Source: Lederbergia lenta NBRC 16444 (GTDB lineage: Bacteria; Bacillota; Bacilli; Bacillales; Bacillaceae_C). Taken from it: DNA of 64,000 nt. Made by a program: the position numbers and the translations under genes. The stretch is from NCBI RefSeq assembly GCF_001591545.1, contig NZ_BCVC01000003.1, positions 1-64,000 on the forward strand, written 5' to 3'. The notes below the pieces were generated by a model. That model was not told where the DNA came from and did no database searches. It saw only the letters and a list, made by a program, of their open reading frames with translations. Positions 35,265 through 45,038 of this stretch are shown in pieces; positions within the stretch are counted from its first letter, which is position 1, and each line of letters begins with the position of its first letter.

Positions 35265-38200
35265 TCAATCCTTCTTGGGCATAAACGGCCACCAATTTCC
35301 TTTTCCAAGCAAGTTTATCAACACTGGCACAAATAATGGCAGGATTATTAACGCATAAAATAATAAACCAGATAAGACCAATGTAGCGATCTGCAACATA
35401 GATAAGACTCCTGACGGCAACATTGCCGCAAATGTACCAGCTAAAATAACGGCTGCACTCATGATGACTGTCCCCATATTTTTCATTGCAAGCATAATAC
35501 CAGTTTTCACATCTAGCTCTTTATATTCGGAAAAGCGATCCATTAGGAAAATGGAATAGTCGACCCCTAGCGCGATCAAGATAACAAATCCAAAGAAAGG
35601 CGTCGCCCAGTTAATACCTGAATAACCAAGAATATTCACAAAGATTATTTCCGTCATTGCTATAGAAGAATAATAGGTTAATAGTAATGATCCAACTATA
35701 TAGATGGGCATAACTAACGAACGAAGCAAAATAATTAAAATCAACACAATCCCGATCATCATGAATGTGACTGTTTTCGTATAATCAGAATCTGACATAG
35801 ATTCAAGGTCACGGTTCATACTTGTTACACCGCCGACCCCAACATTTGCCTGTTCTAGCTTTGTATTTTTCGTTGTATTTTCAATTGTTTGTTCCAGTTT
35901 AGAGATCATATCCATCGATTCTTTCGAGTATGGATTTGAATCAAGTATGACTTCCATTGTCGTCATTTTTCCATCAGCTGACATGTAAATATCGAACACT
36001 TGTTGGAAGTCTTTATCGGTTAACAATTGGTCGGGAATATAAATACCAGATTGTTGCAGTTCCGTTCCATTTGCAAGATCTGTAAGATAATTTTCTGCCT
36101 CACCAAAACCATCTTCTATTTGACCAAGACCTTCACTACTTTGAGTTAATCCGTCACTTAATTCCTCAAGTTGACTGCCCATATTACCGAAACCGGATTG
36201 CAATTGTTCCTGTCCAGTTGCAATTTCACCAATACCGGATGAGATTGTTGGAATTTGCTGCACAACTTGATGCTGTCCTGCCGCCGCTTCTCCTAAACCT
36301 GATTCCAACTGTCCTAAACCTTTCGTAATGTCTGTTAGCCCTTTAGAAAACTGGCCTAATCCTTTACTTATCTGAGAGAGATTATTATTGGCTGTTTCCA
36401 AGCCAGCACGAACTTTTGCCAACTCTTCGTTTAGTGCTGAAACAGTTCCACCTGCTATTGCAACTTGCTTCGTTGCATTACCGATGATTGCTTGAATCTC
36501 AGCAAAGTTTGGATCCTCCATTATTTCCGGATGGCTTTGCGCGAGCTTCGTCAATGGTTCTTCCAATGACATCAATTGTGCCTGTGCTTCTTGAAGAGTA
36601 GCAGGAACTTTTTCATACTCTGCAATCAATTGTGCAATTCCCACTTGTGCTTGCTCATATCCAGTAAGCAATTGCTCAACACCAGATTGTAGCTCTGCCG
36701 CCTGCTTACTTGCTTCAGCAGCACCATCTTTTAATTCTCCCGCACCATCTGTTCCTTGACGAATTCCACTTTCAATTGCATTTAATGCCGTTTGGAGCTC
36801 ACCTACTCCGGACTGTAATTGTTTCGTTCCAGCTTGCAACTCGCCGATTCCAGCTGTCGCTTTTTCGAGATCTGGTTTGGAATCTTTAATAGAAGTGGCT
36901 GCTTCATTTAAGCCATCTTTGATTTGAGATATTCCATCCGTACCTTCTTCCATCCCTTTACCTAGTTCATTCACTTGTTTTTTCACATAAATCTCTTCAA
37001 GTTTGTCACCGGTTGGCCTTGTAACACTACGAATTTTGCTTACATGGTCGATTTTTTCTAGATCATTGCCGATTGACTCTATTAATGCTAAATATTCTTT
37101 CGTCTTCATAGAATCATCGTTTTCGAGAATAACTTGAATTGGCATAATTTCACCAGGACCAAAACTATCAGCAACAAGATTAAATCCTTTTACAGAATCA
37201 TATTCTTCCCCAATTTCATCTAGGGAATTGAACGATAACTCACCGTCATAACTGACAAGCAAAGGAACGGTAAATACTGCAACAATCCCAAGTGCGATGA
37301 GTGGCCTTGTAATTGCGAGATTTCCCATCCATCCCCATAATCTACTTTCGGAATGGGATATATTCTTTTTCACCGGCCAGAACAGCTTCGTTTTTAATGT
37401 AGCCATGAAAAATGGAACAATTGTAAACAAGGCAATTACAAGCACAAAAACACCAACTGCTACGCCGACCGCCGATTGATATAATTTAAATGTGGCAAAA
37501 CCGATTGACGCAAAACCAATCATTACTGCTAGCGCACTGAAAATGACCGTTTTTCCAGCCGTTTTATATGTAGTGATAATCGCTGATTGAATGTCCTGCC
37601 CAGTCGATAGCTCTTCTTTATAGCGACTCAGCAGTAAAATACAATAATCGGTTCCAATTCCAAATAGTATGGCGACAAGGAATGTAGCTGTAAAATTGGA
37701 AATTGGAAAATTAAGTCCATCCACTAAGAAGGCGACAACCGCTTGGCTGACAACATATGTTAAACCTACCGTAAGAAGTGGAACCAATGGAGCAACAACT
37801 GAACGGAACACGAGCACAAGTACCACCATAATAAATATTACTGTGATCACTTCCGTCTTTTTCAGGCCATTTTCAGAGCTAATGATCACATCTTCATTAA
37901 TCAAAGCATTACCTGTCATATATGTATCGACATGATCCGTTGCAATTGCTTCATCCAAACGATCACGGACTTCAGAAATTTCTTCCTTTCCAATTTTTAC
38001 ATCAAGGAGCGCAATGATCGTGTTTCCATCTTTAGATACTAGCTGATCCTTAAGCGCATCATCATTAAAATGAGTTGTAACTTCGCTGATACCAAGCCTC
38101 GATTTATCTTTTTCCAACTTACCCATCGTCGTTTCAATATGTGATAGTTGCGATTTTTCAAGTTCTTTATCATCATGAAAAACAACAATAAACGCCTCGG

Positions 38201-38390
38201 TGCCTTTTTCTTTTGAGGAATGTTTTTCAATAATTTCGGAAGCTATTTTAGAAGGATATCCATCTGCAACTGTAAGTTGGCCTTTTTCTCTAATCAACTC
38301 AGCCATATTCGGAGAATTGATCATCAAAATAACTGCTGCTATTACCCAGGCAGCAAGAATCAGCCATCTAAATCGTAAAATTGATTTCAC
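35265..38390 (-). CDS. MMPL/YdgH-like transporter with LxxG heptad coiled region (1041 aa)
   Basis: This large MMPL protein has two six-helix bundles separated by a long extracellular domain. Residues about 480-830 are full of heptads of the x-L-x-x-G type (LQSGVGELQTAL, LEKATAGIGELQAG, ISKGLGQFSKGL), the pattern shared with YhgE/Pip proteins. Core motifs are FGIGTDYCILLLSRYKEEL and IALGVDYSIFLMDRFSEY. It overlaps the MarR gene by 4 nt and is presumably repressed by it. It probably exports a hydrophobic compound or lipid. Confidence 0.92.
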   Translation of the reverse strand: MKSILRFRWLILAAWVIAAVILMINSPNMAELIREKGQLTVADGYPSKIASEIIEKHSSKEKGTEAFIVVFHDDKELEKSQLSHIETTMGKLEKDKSRLGISEVTTHFNDDALKDQLVSKDGNTIIALLDVKIGKEEISEVRDRLDEAIATDHVDTYMTGNALINEDVIISSENGLKKTEVITVIFIMVVLVLVFRSVVAPLVPLLTVGLTYVVSQAVVAFLVDGLNFPISNFTATFLVAILFGIGTDYCILLLSRYKEELSTGQDIQSAIITTYKTAGKTVIFSALAVMIGFASIGFATFKLYQSAVGVAVGVFVLVIALFTIVPFFMATLKTKLFWPVKKNISHSESRLWGWMGNLAITRPLIALGIVAVFTVPLLVSYDGELSFNSLDEIGEEYDSVKGFNLVADSFGPGEIMPIQVILENDDSMKTKEYLALIESIGNDLEKIDHVSKIRSVTRPTGDKLEEIYVKKQVNELGKGMEEGTDGISQIKDGLNEAATSIKDSKPDLEKATAGIGELQAGTKQLQSGVGELQTALNAIESGIRQGTDGAGELKDGAAEASKQAAELQSGVEQLLTGYEQAQVGIAQLIAEYEKVPATLQEAQAQLMSLEEPLTKLAQSHPEIMEDPNFAEIQAIIGNATKQVAIAGGTVSALNEELAKVRAGLETANNNLSQISKGLGQFSKGLTDITKGLGQLESGLGEAAAGQHQVVQQIPTISSGIGEIATGQEQLQSGFGNMGSQLEELSDGLTQSSEGLGQIEDGFGEAENYLTDLANGTELQQSGIYIPDQLLTDKDFQQVFDIYMSADGKMTTMEVILDSNPYSKESMDMISKLEQTIENTTKNTKLEQANVGVGGVTSMNRDLESMSDSDYTKTVTFMMIGIVLILIILLRSLVMPIYIVGSLLLTYYSSIAMTEIIFVNILGYSGINWATPFFGFVILIALGVDYSIFLMDRFSEYKELDVKTGIMLAMKNMGTVIMSAAVILAGTFAAMLPSGVLSMLQIATLVLSGLLFYALIILPLFVPVLINLLGKGNWWPFMPKKD

Positions 38391-38842
38391 TTTTCTTCCC
38401 CCTCATAATTCTCGATGTAATTGGCGATTTTTTCATACACATTGAGGAAGCTTTCCATTTCTTCTTCAGGCAAATTCGATACAATCGATTCTAAAAACTG
38501 ATCAATTTTCGCCTGAATTGATTCATACAATTCAATACCTTGCTTGGATAACTGTAAGTAAACATTTCTACGGTCTTGCTCATCCCTATGCCGCTCAACC
38601 AGGCCCTTTTTCACTAGTTTTTCCACTCTGACAGTAATAGCACTTTTATGTACAAATAATTGTTCCGCCAGCTCAGAAGAACGAGCAGGTCCATGCATGT
38701 ATAATTTTCGAACTAACGAAAATTGCTCGTGCGATAATTCTTCCATCAATTGCTCAGACATTAATGACGTTATACTTTTCTTTCCATGTAAAAAAATATC
38801 CATATATCGATCAAATATATATTGAACTCTTTCTTTCCCCAT
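38387..38842 (-). CDS. MarR family transcriptional regulator
   Basis: This 151-aa winged-helix repressor has LVRKLYMHGPARSSELAEQL (HTH) and the wing KGLVERHRDEQDRRNVYLQL, typical of the MarR fold. It precedes and overlaps the MMPL gene, the usual regulator-pump operon. An inverted repeat lies over its own start region, so autoregulation released by a toxic ligand is likely. The ATG has GGAGTG 7 nt upstream. Confidence 0.93.
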   Translation of the reverse strand: MGKERVQYIFDRYMDIFLHGKKSITSLMSEQLMEELSHEQFSLVRKLYMHGPARSSELAEQLFVHKSAITVRVEKLVKKGLVERHRDEQDRRNVYLQLSKQGIELYESIQAKIDQFLESIVSNLPEEEMESFLNVYEKIANYIENYEGEEK

Positions 38843-38853
38843 AATGATTCACT

Positions 38854-38904
38854 CCATCAATAGTTGATGGTATAAACTATATGTTATATTCAGCTAATCG
38901 TCAA
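38854..38904 (-). promoter_or_regulatory. Promoter and likely operator of the marR-MMPL operon
   Basis: On the minus strand TTGACG (38899-38904), a 17-bp spacer and TATAGT (38876-38881) form the promoter. Just downstream a perfect inverted repeat CCATCAA-N3-TTGATGG (38854-38870) covers the start-point-to-RBS zone, an ideal MarR repressor site. Confidence 0.75.
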
Positions 38905-39087
38905 TGAAAATTTTACATATTATGCTTCGACTGGTTATAAAAAGCCTATTGGTCCAATGACGAATGAATCCAGTCACCTTACACTTTTCAAGTATACCTT
39001 TTAATGATTTATAGAATAAAACTGCTTATACCTAATAATGCTCTGTTTTCTTTGCTTTAAGAAGGATAAAAAAAATGATTTTCATGC

Positions 39088-39212
39088 TTACTGGCCGTTA
39101 TGGAACTTTCACTGGCCGTCACAGATAACTTACTAGCCATGGAGGATACTATACTTGCGGACGCACGACTTTACAAGCCATTGTGGATCGTTTACTGGCA
39201 GTTCTCCTTATA
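39088..39212 (+). repeat. 21-bp-period tandem repeat, locus C
   Basis: Six units start at 39088, 39109, 39130, 39151, 39171 and 39192 with TTACTGGCCGT, TCACTGGCCGT, TTACTAGCCAT, ATACTTGCGGA, TTACAAGCCAT and TTACTGGCAGT. The period is 21 bp apart from one 20-bp unit. It is the most decayed of the three copies. The 446-bp gap between marR and the nitroreductase gene holds nothing else evident. Confidence 0.78.
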
Positions 39213-39253
39213 CCCCTATTTTTTAAATAATTTCTCTTATCAAAATAAAAAAA

Positions 39254-39278
39254 CGCCCACAGCTTGAAGCTGTAGACG
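39254..39278 (-). terminator. Terminator of the nitroreductase gene
   Basis: The minus-strand stem CGTCTACAGCTT / AAGCTGTGGGCG (two G-U pairs) is followed by TTTTTTTA, 10 bp past the stop codon. Confidence 0.8.
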
Positions 39279-39288
39279 GTCTCTAGAA

Positions 39289-39843
39289 TTAAAATGCAGA
39301 CATTATTTCCGCTGGTTTTACTCTTTTACGAGCCTTTTTCGCGACAATCTCTTTGTCGAAGTATCCAATGTTCAATACCCCAACAATTTTTTCTCCTCCT
39401 TCAACTCCTAGCGCATGACGAAATTTGGGATCATAAATATGATTAGGTGTTTTCCAAACCATACCCAAATCCTGATTCCATGCAAGTAATTGAAGGTTTT
39501 GTAACATACAGCTCGTCGCCGCAAAGTCTTCTTCCCACACTTTTTGGCGCGGATCCTCATTCATTACTACAACAAGAAACGCAGGGACATTGTCGAATTT
39601 ACTCCGCACATTTTCGTGATTATTCACTGGATGGCATTGAAGGATCGTCTCAATAAATGCTTCTTTTCGCTCTCCGGATACAAATATAAAACGCCATGGT
39701 TCACGCACACCATGTGTCGGTGCCCAAACTGCATTTTCCAATAATGACAGAATTAATTCCTGACTTACCTCTTTATCTATATATCCTGTTTTCACAGAAG
39801 TTCTTTCTCTTATTACATCTACAATCGATTTTGTTGCAATCAT
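39289..39843 (-). CDS. Nitroreductase family FMN-dependent oxidoreductase
   Basis: This 184-aa single-domain nitroreductase (YdjA/TdsD-like size) has RERTSVKTGY in the FMN-binding N-terminus, NAVWAPTHGVREPWRFIFV, TSCMLQNLQLLAW and a VGVLNIGY strand near the end. It should use NAD(P)H to reduce quinones or nitro compounds. GGAGG lies 9 nt before the ATG. Monocistronic with a terminator. Its natural substrate is unknown. Confidence 0.9.
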   Translation of the reverse strand: MIATKSIVDVIRERTSVKTGYIDKEVSQELILSLLENAVWAPTHGVREPWRFIFVSGERKEAFIETILQCHPVNNHENVRSKFDNVPAFLVVVMNEDPRQKVWEEDFAATSCMLQNLQLLAWNQDLGMVWKTPNHIYDPKFRHALGVEGGEKIVGVLNIGYFDKEIVAKKARKRVKPAEIMSAF

Positions 39844-40000
39844 AAATGAATCCTCCCTATTTAGCCTCTCAACAAATGAGAATCATTTTCATTTATCATA
39901 TCATGAATTCAAGTATTTTGGTAGGGATTTCAATTCTCCCTGTTCTTTTTTAGATTCTTTTCTTGTAGTTGTTGTTATTACTTCATTTAGAAAGTAATCT

Positions 40001-41293
40001 TTATTTATATATCAGCGTAGTTGGTGCAGGCTTTTCTATAGAAAAATTATAGGCTTGAACAATGCGCTTTTTCACATCCTCCACATCTTCCTTATTACTG
40101 TGAATCATAGCAATTGCCTCCCCAGATCCTACTTTATCTCCTATCTTTTTATGTAACACAATTCCAACACTTAAATCGATTTCCGATTCTTTTGTAGCTC
40201 GTCCTGCGCCAAGCATGCTCGCTGCAATCCCAATTTCATCCGCAATAATAGCAGAAACATATCCGCTTTTTGGTGCTTCCACTTGAATCTGATATTTCGC
40301 TTGCGATAGTTTTTCTGTATTATCAATAACCGAAACATCTCCACCCTGTGCAGCTAAAAACACCTTGAACATCTCGAGTGCTTTTCCATTTGCAATTACT
40401 CCCTCCAACATTGCACGCGCTTCCCCTTCAGAATTTGCTTTTCCAGCAAGCGTCACCATTTTACTACCCAGTACTAAACATAATTCCAATAAATCAGCTG
40501 GTCCTTTTCCTTGGAGTGTTTCTGCCGCTTCTTTTACTTCTAACGCATTCCCAACAGCCAAGCCAAGTGGTTGGCTCATATCAGAGATTACAGCCATCGT
40601 TTGGCGTCCTATATTATTACCGATATCAACCATTGCATTAGCCAGTTTCTTTGCTTCTCCCAAGTCTTTCATAAAAGCTCCCGCGCCTACTTTTACATCT
40701 AAAACAATTGCATCAGCACCTGCCGCGATTTTCTTACTCATAATTGAACTAGCTATAAGTGGTATCGAATTTACCGTAGCTGTCACATCACGTAATCCAT
40801 ATATTTTCTTGTCAGCTGGTGTTAAATTTCCAGACTGGCCGATAACTGCTATTTTATTACGGTTTACTAGGTTTATAAATTCTTCCTCTGTAATTTCCAC
40901 ATGGAATCCTGGTACAGCTTCTAGCTTATCCAATGTTCCGCCCGTATGACCAAGCCCTCGTCCAGACATTTTCGCAACTGGTACACCAAGAGCAGCAACA
41001 AGTGGTGCAAGTATAAGCGTTGTTGTATCACCTACTCCACCAGTTGAATGCTTGTCCACTTTCACACCTTGAATTTGTGACAAATCAATTTGATCACCTG
41101 ATTCCACCATTGCCATCGTTAAATCTGCTGTCTCTTTTGCTGACATTCCTTGAAAATAAATTGCCATCAAAAAAGCGGACATCTGATAATCAGGAATTTC
41201 ATCTTTTGTATATCCATTAACCACGAACTGAAGCTCCTCCGCCGATAACTCTACTCCATCACGCTTTTTAGCTAAAATGTCTACCATACGCAT
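40001..41293 (-). CDS. pdp: Pyrimidine-nucleoside phosphorylase
   Basis: This enzyme cleaves uridine, thymidine or deoxyuridine with phosphate in nucleoside salvage. The family signature is strong: [19 protein letters not shown] and [19 protein letters not shown] (residues about 80-125). The length (430 aa) is normal. GGAGTG lies 7 nt before the ATG. In many bacilli it is in an operon with deoC and a nucleoside transporter; here it stands alone. Confidence 0.96.
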   Translation of the reverse strand: MRMVDILAKKRDGVELSAEELQFVVNGYTKDEIPDYQMSAFLMAIYFQGMSAKETADLTMAMVESGDQIDLSQIQGVKVDKHSTGGVGDTTTLILAPLVAALGVPVAKMSGRGLGHTGGTLDKLEAVPGFHVEITEEEFINLVNRNKIAVIGQSGNLTPADKKIYGLRDVTATVNSIPLIASSIMSKKIAAGADAIVLDVKVGAGAFMKDLGEAKKLANAMVDIGNNIGRQTMAVISDMSQPLGLAVGNALEVKEAAETLQGKGPADLLELCLVLGSKMVTLAGKANSEGEARAMLEGVIANGKALEMFKVFLAAQGGDVSVIDNTEKLSQAKYQIQVEAPKSGYVSAIIADEIGIAASMLGAGRATKESEIDLSVGIVLHKKIGDKVGSGEAIAMIHSNKEDVEDVKKRIVQAYNFSIEKPAPTTLIYK

Positions 41294-41522
41294 CTTAATC
41301 CACTCCGCTTCTGTAAATTAATGAATCCTATCGTATACTATTCCCCATAAACGTTTTGTTTGATCATGCTACTATCAGGGAATTGTAAAGCCACCGTCTT
41401 TAACATAATTATCAGTTCTTTTAATAGCAAAGTCAAAATAAGCTCTTTACATTCATTTCAAAAGCATGTATATTAATAATAGTTACTTACTTTTTGTAAT
41501 TATATTATTGGAGGGATTTTAA

Positions 41523-42059
41523 ATGACAATTGCTAAATGGAATGTAGATATCGCGCATAGTAATGTTGATTTTTCAGTAAGACATATGATGGTTTCTAAA
41601 GTGAAAGGCTCTTTTAATGATTTCACAGCAGAAGTAGAAGCTGATCCGAACGACCTAACAACTGCAAGTTTGACATTTACAATAAATATGGCAAGCATTG
41701 ATACACGTAACGATGACCGCGACAATCATCTCCGTTCTGCGGACTTTTTCGAAGTTGAAAAATACCCAGAATTAACTTTTACTTCAACAGAAATTAAAAG
41801 AAAAAGTGAAGATACTTATGCCGTGACAGGTAATGTATCTATGCACGGTGTAACACAACCTGAAACATTTAATGTCACTTTTGAAGGTGTGGCAAAAGAT
41901 CCAATGAGCGGAGCAGAAAAAGCAGGTTTCAGCGTGGAAGGTACATTAAAACGCAGCGAATATAACTTGACGTGGAACGCATCGCTTGAAACAGGCGGCG
42001 TACTAGTCAGTGATGATGTAAAAATTCACCTTGAAATCCAAGCAGCTAAAGAAGCGTAA
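41523..42059 (+). CDS. YceI family lipocalin-like protein
   Basis: This 178-aa YceI protein begins AKWNVDIAHSNVDFSVRHM and contains MASIDTRNDDRDNHLRSADFFEVEKYPE, the family hallmark. The barrel binds polyisoprenoid-type lipids in characterised members. No signal peptide is present, so a cytosolic location is expected, as usual for Bacillus forms. GGAGGG precedes the ATG. It is monocistronic with a downstream terminator. Confidence 0.94.
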   Translation: MTIAKWNVDIAHSNVDFSVRHMMVSKVKGSFNDFTAEVEADPNDLTTASLTFTINMASIDTRNDDRDNHLRSADFFEVEKYPELTFTSTEIKRKSEDTYAVTGNVSMHGVTQPETFNVTFEGVAKDPMSGAEKAGFSVEGTLKRSEYNLTWNASLETGGVLVSDDVKIHLEIQAAKEA

Positions 42060-42130
42060 ATAAGAAAACCGAAAGGCACTCGTTCAGAGCAGAGGTGTAT
42101 GACTTTTGGCGCCTATAGCTGAACACATAA

Positions 42131-42154
42131 AAACCGGAGCATCCGCCCCGGTTT
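42131..42154. terminator. Terminator between yceI and mscL
   Basis: The stem AAACCGG / CCGGTTT has a 10-nt loop and a TTTTTTT tail on the plus strand. It could also serve mscL on the other strand through its A-rich left side. Confidence 0.8.
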
Positions 42155-42175
42155 TTTTCACCTTCACACTTATTT

Positions 42176-42550
42176 TTATTTTTTTAATAAATCTCGAATT
42201 TCAGCCAAAAGCTCGACCTCAGGTGTAACTTCCGTCTTTTCTTCTACGACTTCTTCTTCTTTCTTTCGTTTTAAGCCGCCTAATATTTTAATAAAAAGAA
42301 AAATAGAAATAGCAATGATAAAGAAATCTACGATGCTTTGAATAAATACTCCGTATTCAATCGCTGTGTCTCCGACTGGATAAGTGAGTTTCTCGAAACT
42401 TTTACCTCCAAGTAGCACACCAACAAGTGGCATAATAATATTATCTACTAATGAAGTCACTATTTTCCCAAAAGCTGCACCGATTACAACTGCAACAGCT
42501 AAATCTAATACATTACCTTGAATGGCAAACTTCTTGAATTCTGCCCACAT
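42176..42550 (-). CDS. mscL: Large-conductance mechanosensitive channel
   Basis: MscL forms the pentameric tension-gated pore that releases solutes on osmotic downshock. It is 124 aa with an N-terminal helix (MWAEFKKFAIQGNVLDLAVAV), TM1 GAAFGKIVTSLVDN, TM2 around residues 70-90 (SIVDFFIIAISIFLFIKIL), and the charged C-terminal bundle. Only a weak GAGAGGGG box precedes the ATG. Its presence alongside an OpuA-type betaine importer in the window fits osmotic-stress physiology. Confidence 0.97.
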   Translation of the reverse strand: MWAEFKKFAIQGNVLDLAVAVVIGAAFGKIVTSLVDNIIMPLVGVLLGGKSFEKLTYPVGDTAIEYGVFIQSIVDFFIIAISIFLFIKILGGLKRKKEEEVVEEKTEVTPEVELLAEIRDLLKK

Positions 42551-42704
42551 TTCTTTATTCCCCTCTCTAAAAAGCTACTACCATTCTACAAAATGAGCCA
42601 AAAACTGCAAGGGTAAAAATTCCCTTATTTTTACCTTGCAGGCATTTCAATTTTTAGGGAGAATATATATATACAAGAATTAACTCACTCAGGAGGAGGA
42701 CAAT

Positions 42705-43247
42705 TTGTCTAAGACACATACTAAAAAAGAAGACAGTTGGTTTAAACCCATTATACTTGCAGTTGCTATTGTTTTTATCGTTAGGACTTTTATATTTTCT
42801 CCATTTATTGTCGACGGTGCCTCGATGGAGCCTACACTTCATGATAGAGAACGAATTATCGTAAGTAAGACATCTAATTGGATTGGAGATATTAATAGGG
42901 GAGATATCATTATTATCAAAGGGACGAAAGATAATTATGTAAAAAGAGTAATTGGCCTACCAGGCGATGTACTCGAAATGAAAGAAGACCGTTTATTTAT
43001 TAATGAAAAAGAAGTAAAGGAACCTTATCTCAAGGAAAATCAAATCGTAGCGGATAAAAAAGGGTTACTTTTAACAGGAGATTTTGGTCCTTTGCAAATC
43101 CCCGAAGAACATTACTTTGTGATGGGGGATAATCGTCTTGATAGCGGGGACAGCCGCAACTTCCTAGGCTATATTGACGAAAAAAATATCATCGGGAAAA
43201 GTAAGTTCGTATTCTTCCCAATCAAAAATATGCGCATAACCGATTAG
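42705..43247 (+). CDS. lepB: Type I signal peptidase (SipS-like)
   Basis: This membrane-anchored serine protease removes signal peptides of secreted proteins. One TM helix lies at residues about 14-33 (IILAVAIVFIVRTFIF). The catalytic Ser is in VDGASMEPTL and the general-base Lys in NYVKRVIGLPGD. The final boxes are VMGDNRLDSGDSR. The start is a TTG directly after the strong AGGAGGAGG (6 nt). It is 180 aa, the usual Gram-positive SipS length. Single gene. Confidence 0.95.
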   Translation: MSKTHTKKEDSWFKPIILAVAIVFIVRTFIFSPFIVDGASMEPTLHDRERIIVSKTSNWIGDINRGDIIIIKGTKDNYVKRVIGLPGDVLEMKEDRLFINEKEVKEPYLKENQIVADKKGLLLTGDFGPLQIPEEHYFVMGDNRLDSGDSRNFLGYIDEKNIIGKSKFVFFPIKNMRITD

Positions 43248-43311
43248 GCGCTTCTCTTCATAGAGCCCAATCCTAGTTTTAATAGGCTGTCCTGACTTCC
43301 TCGGCCAGCCT

Positions 43312-43914
43312 TTATATCCACCCTTTTTCTTCTGACATTGAAATTGCTTCAATCTTGTTTTTCACACCTAATTTTTGGAGAATTTCAGACATATAGTTTC
43401 TCACGGTACCAGCCGATAAGAATAACTCTCCTGATATTTCCTTTGATGTTCTCCCTTCTGCTGCTAGCTTCAAGATATCCATTTCTCTATTTGTGAGTGG
43501 GTTATCTTCCTTATAAGAATTCATGATCAACTCCTGTGCGAATTCCCGTTTCCCCTGCATTACTCTCCTAATCGATTCAGCAAGATCTTCAATTGCACCA
43601 TCTTTTAGTAAATAACCATGAACACCAGCTTTTACTGCACGTTCGAAATATCCTGGTCGTGCGAAAGTTGTTAACATGATCACCCTGCATTTAGAACCAC
43701 TCTGTTTTAGTTCAGCCGCAACATCAAGGCCACTTTTCAAGGGCATCTCAATATCCATTAGACATATATCTGCTTGAAGCCCTTTTACTAATTTCAATGC
43801 TTCCTCTCCATTTTCAGCCTGACCGACCACTTCTAAATCTTTCTCAAAATCGAGCAGAGCACCGAGAGCGCCTCTTAAAATTCGTTGGTCTTCCGCAATT
43901 ACAATTCGTATCAT
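43312..43914 (-). CDS. NarL/DesR-type response regulator
   Basis: The receiver domain (1-120) holds the phospho-Asp in CLMDIEMPLKSGLD and the switch MLTTFARPGYFERAVKAG. The LuxR-type HTH (135-195) reads LTNREMDILKLAAEGRTSKEI. It overlaps the kinase gene by 4 nt. In B. subtilis the same four-gene order is found in yvfRSTU and similar DesK/DesR systems. It probably activates its own ABC exporter operon. Confidence 0.93.
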   Translation of the reverse strand: MIRIVIAEDQRILRGALGALLDFEKDLEVVGQAENGEEALKLVKGLQADICLMDIEMPLKSGLDVAAELKQSGSKCRVIMLTTFARPGYFERAVKAGVHGYLLKDGAIEDLAESIRRVMQGKREFAQELIMNSYKEDNPLTNREMDILKLAAEGRTSKEISGELFLSAGTVRNYMSEILQKLGVKNKIEAISMSEEKGWI

Positions 43915-45035
43915 AGAGCGATTCCTTCTTTCTCTTGCTTTATAATCACTGGCACGTTCATCGTAAGTGTTGTGCCTTCCTTAGATTCAATCGTGAGTTC
44001 TCCTTCGATAAGAGCAAGTCGTTCCTTCATACCTTTCAAACCATTTCCTTTACTCTCCTCACAAATCAATCCAATACCATCATCTTCGATTACAATCGTG
44101 TAATTCCCCCTTACTTTATAAAAAATAATAAAGCAATTTTTAGCTGCACTATGCTTCACGATATTTGTCGTTGCCTCACGAAGACACATACCGAGAATAT
44201 TTTGCTGCAGTAACGGGATATCGGAGAAGTTGGATTCCCCTTCAATCTGAAATGAAATATTGGCAGCTGTAAAAATTTGCTGCATATCTGCCAGTTCATC
44301 AGCAATCGTAATTGCCCGCATGCCTGAAACGAGTTCACGAACTTGGCTCAATGCAGAACGGGATGTTATTTCAATTTCCTTTGCTTCCACTTTAGCCTGC
44401 TCAGGCCTTTTTTCAGCTAGTCTTTGCACCAACTGACTTTGCAAAGTAATCAAAGATAATGTATGCCCCAAAGTATCATGTAAATCTCTAGCAATTCTTA
44501 CTCTTTCTTCCCGTTTAATTAACTCTTTTATTTGCGCATTTGCTTGATCAAGCTCTTTTTCCAATTCCATGCGTTTATTTATAGAGCGTATGCCAAAAGG
44601 AGAAATAAACATGACGATTAAGAAAGGGAAGAAATATAGCGTGTTTTCCATGAGTCCCTGCATCGCTGTAATGATCGTTGTCACACTCAATGCGACCATA
44701 AAAGAAATTAACGCACGATAAAAGTACTTTTTAGTTACGAACCAACCAATAAAATTGGCTGGAAAAAAGCCTAGAAACAAATTATTGGGATCATACCAGA
44801 AACTGAGAATAACAATAATACTGATTTGCACTGCCAACCAATAGGAATATGGCTTAATCGTTAACGGACTATACAGCTGTCTGTATGCCACAAGAAAAAG
44901 CAGTATTAAGGCATAGCCAATCATTTCTTTTATCCCTGTTTCCTTTGCTACATAAAACAAAGGCATAACCAAATATATTAAAAAGATGTAGGGAAACACA
45001 CCGAGTTGTTTCGGAAAAATCTGAAATTTATTCAA
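43911..45035 (-). CDS. DesK-like sensor histidine kinase
   Basis: Four to six TM helices fill residues 10-150, with no large extracellular domain, so it likely senses the membrane or intramembrane signals. The HisKA_3 motif RIARDLHDTLGHTLSLI carries the phospho-His. The ATPase domain follows with CLREATTNIVKHSAAKN and EDDGIGL. It is transcribed between the ABC permease and response regulator genes; the start is ATG with only a weak RBS. Confidence 0.92.
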   Translation of the reverse strand: MNKFQIFPKQLGVFPYIFLIYLVMPLFYVAKETGIKEMIGYALILLFLVAYRQLYSPLTIKPYSYWLAVQISIIVILSFWYDPNNLFLGFFPANFIGWFVTKKYFYRALISFMVALSVTTIITAMQGLMENTLYFFPFLIVMFISPFGIRSINKRMELEKELDQANAQIKELIKREERVRIARDLHDTLGHTLSLITLQSQLVQRLAEKRPEQAKVEAKEIEITSRSALSQVRELVSGMRAITIADELADMQQIFTAANISFQIEGESNFSDIPLLQQNILGMCLREATTNIVKHSAAKNCFIIFYKVRGNYTIVIEDDGIGLICEESKGNGLKGMKERLALIEGELTIESKEGTTLTMNVPVIIKQEKEGIAL

Positions 45036-45038
45036 GCA

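Noticed and set aside
40365-40949. 194-codon plus-strand frame opposite pdp
   Set aside because: A shadow frame; the minus strand encodes an unmistakable nucleoside phosphorylase.
41330-41360. cre site upstream of the pyrimidine-nucleoside phosphorylase gene
   Set aside because: ATAAACGTTTTGT matches only about 10 of 14 positions.
42075-42126. Imperfect GTTCAG...CTGAAC hairpin after yceI
   Set aside because: Arms are only 6 bp with a 30-nt-plus loop; the real terminator follows at 42131-42154.
43164-43352. 62-codon minus-strand frame covering the end of the signal peptidase gene
   Set aside because: It is antisense to real lepB codons and overlaps the response-regulator end; no RBS or homology.
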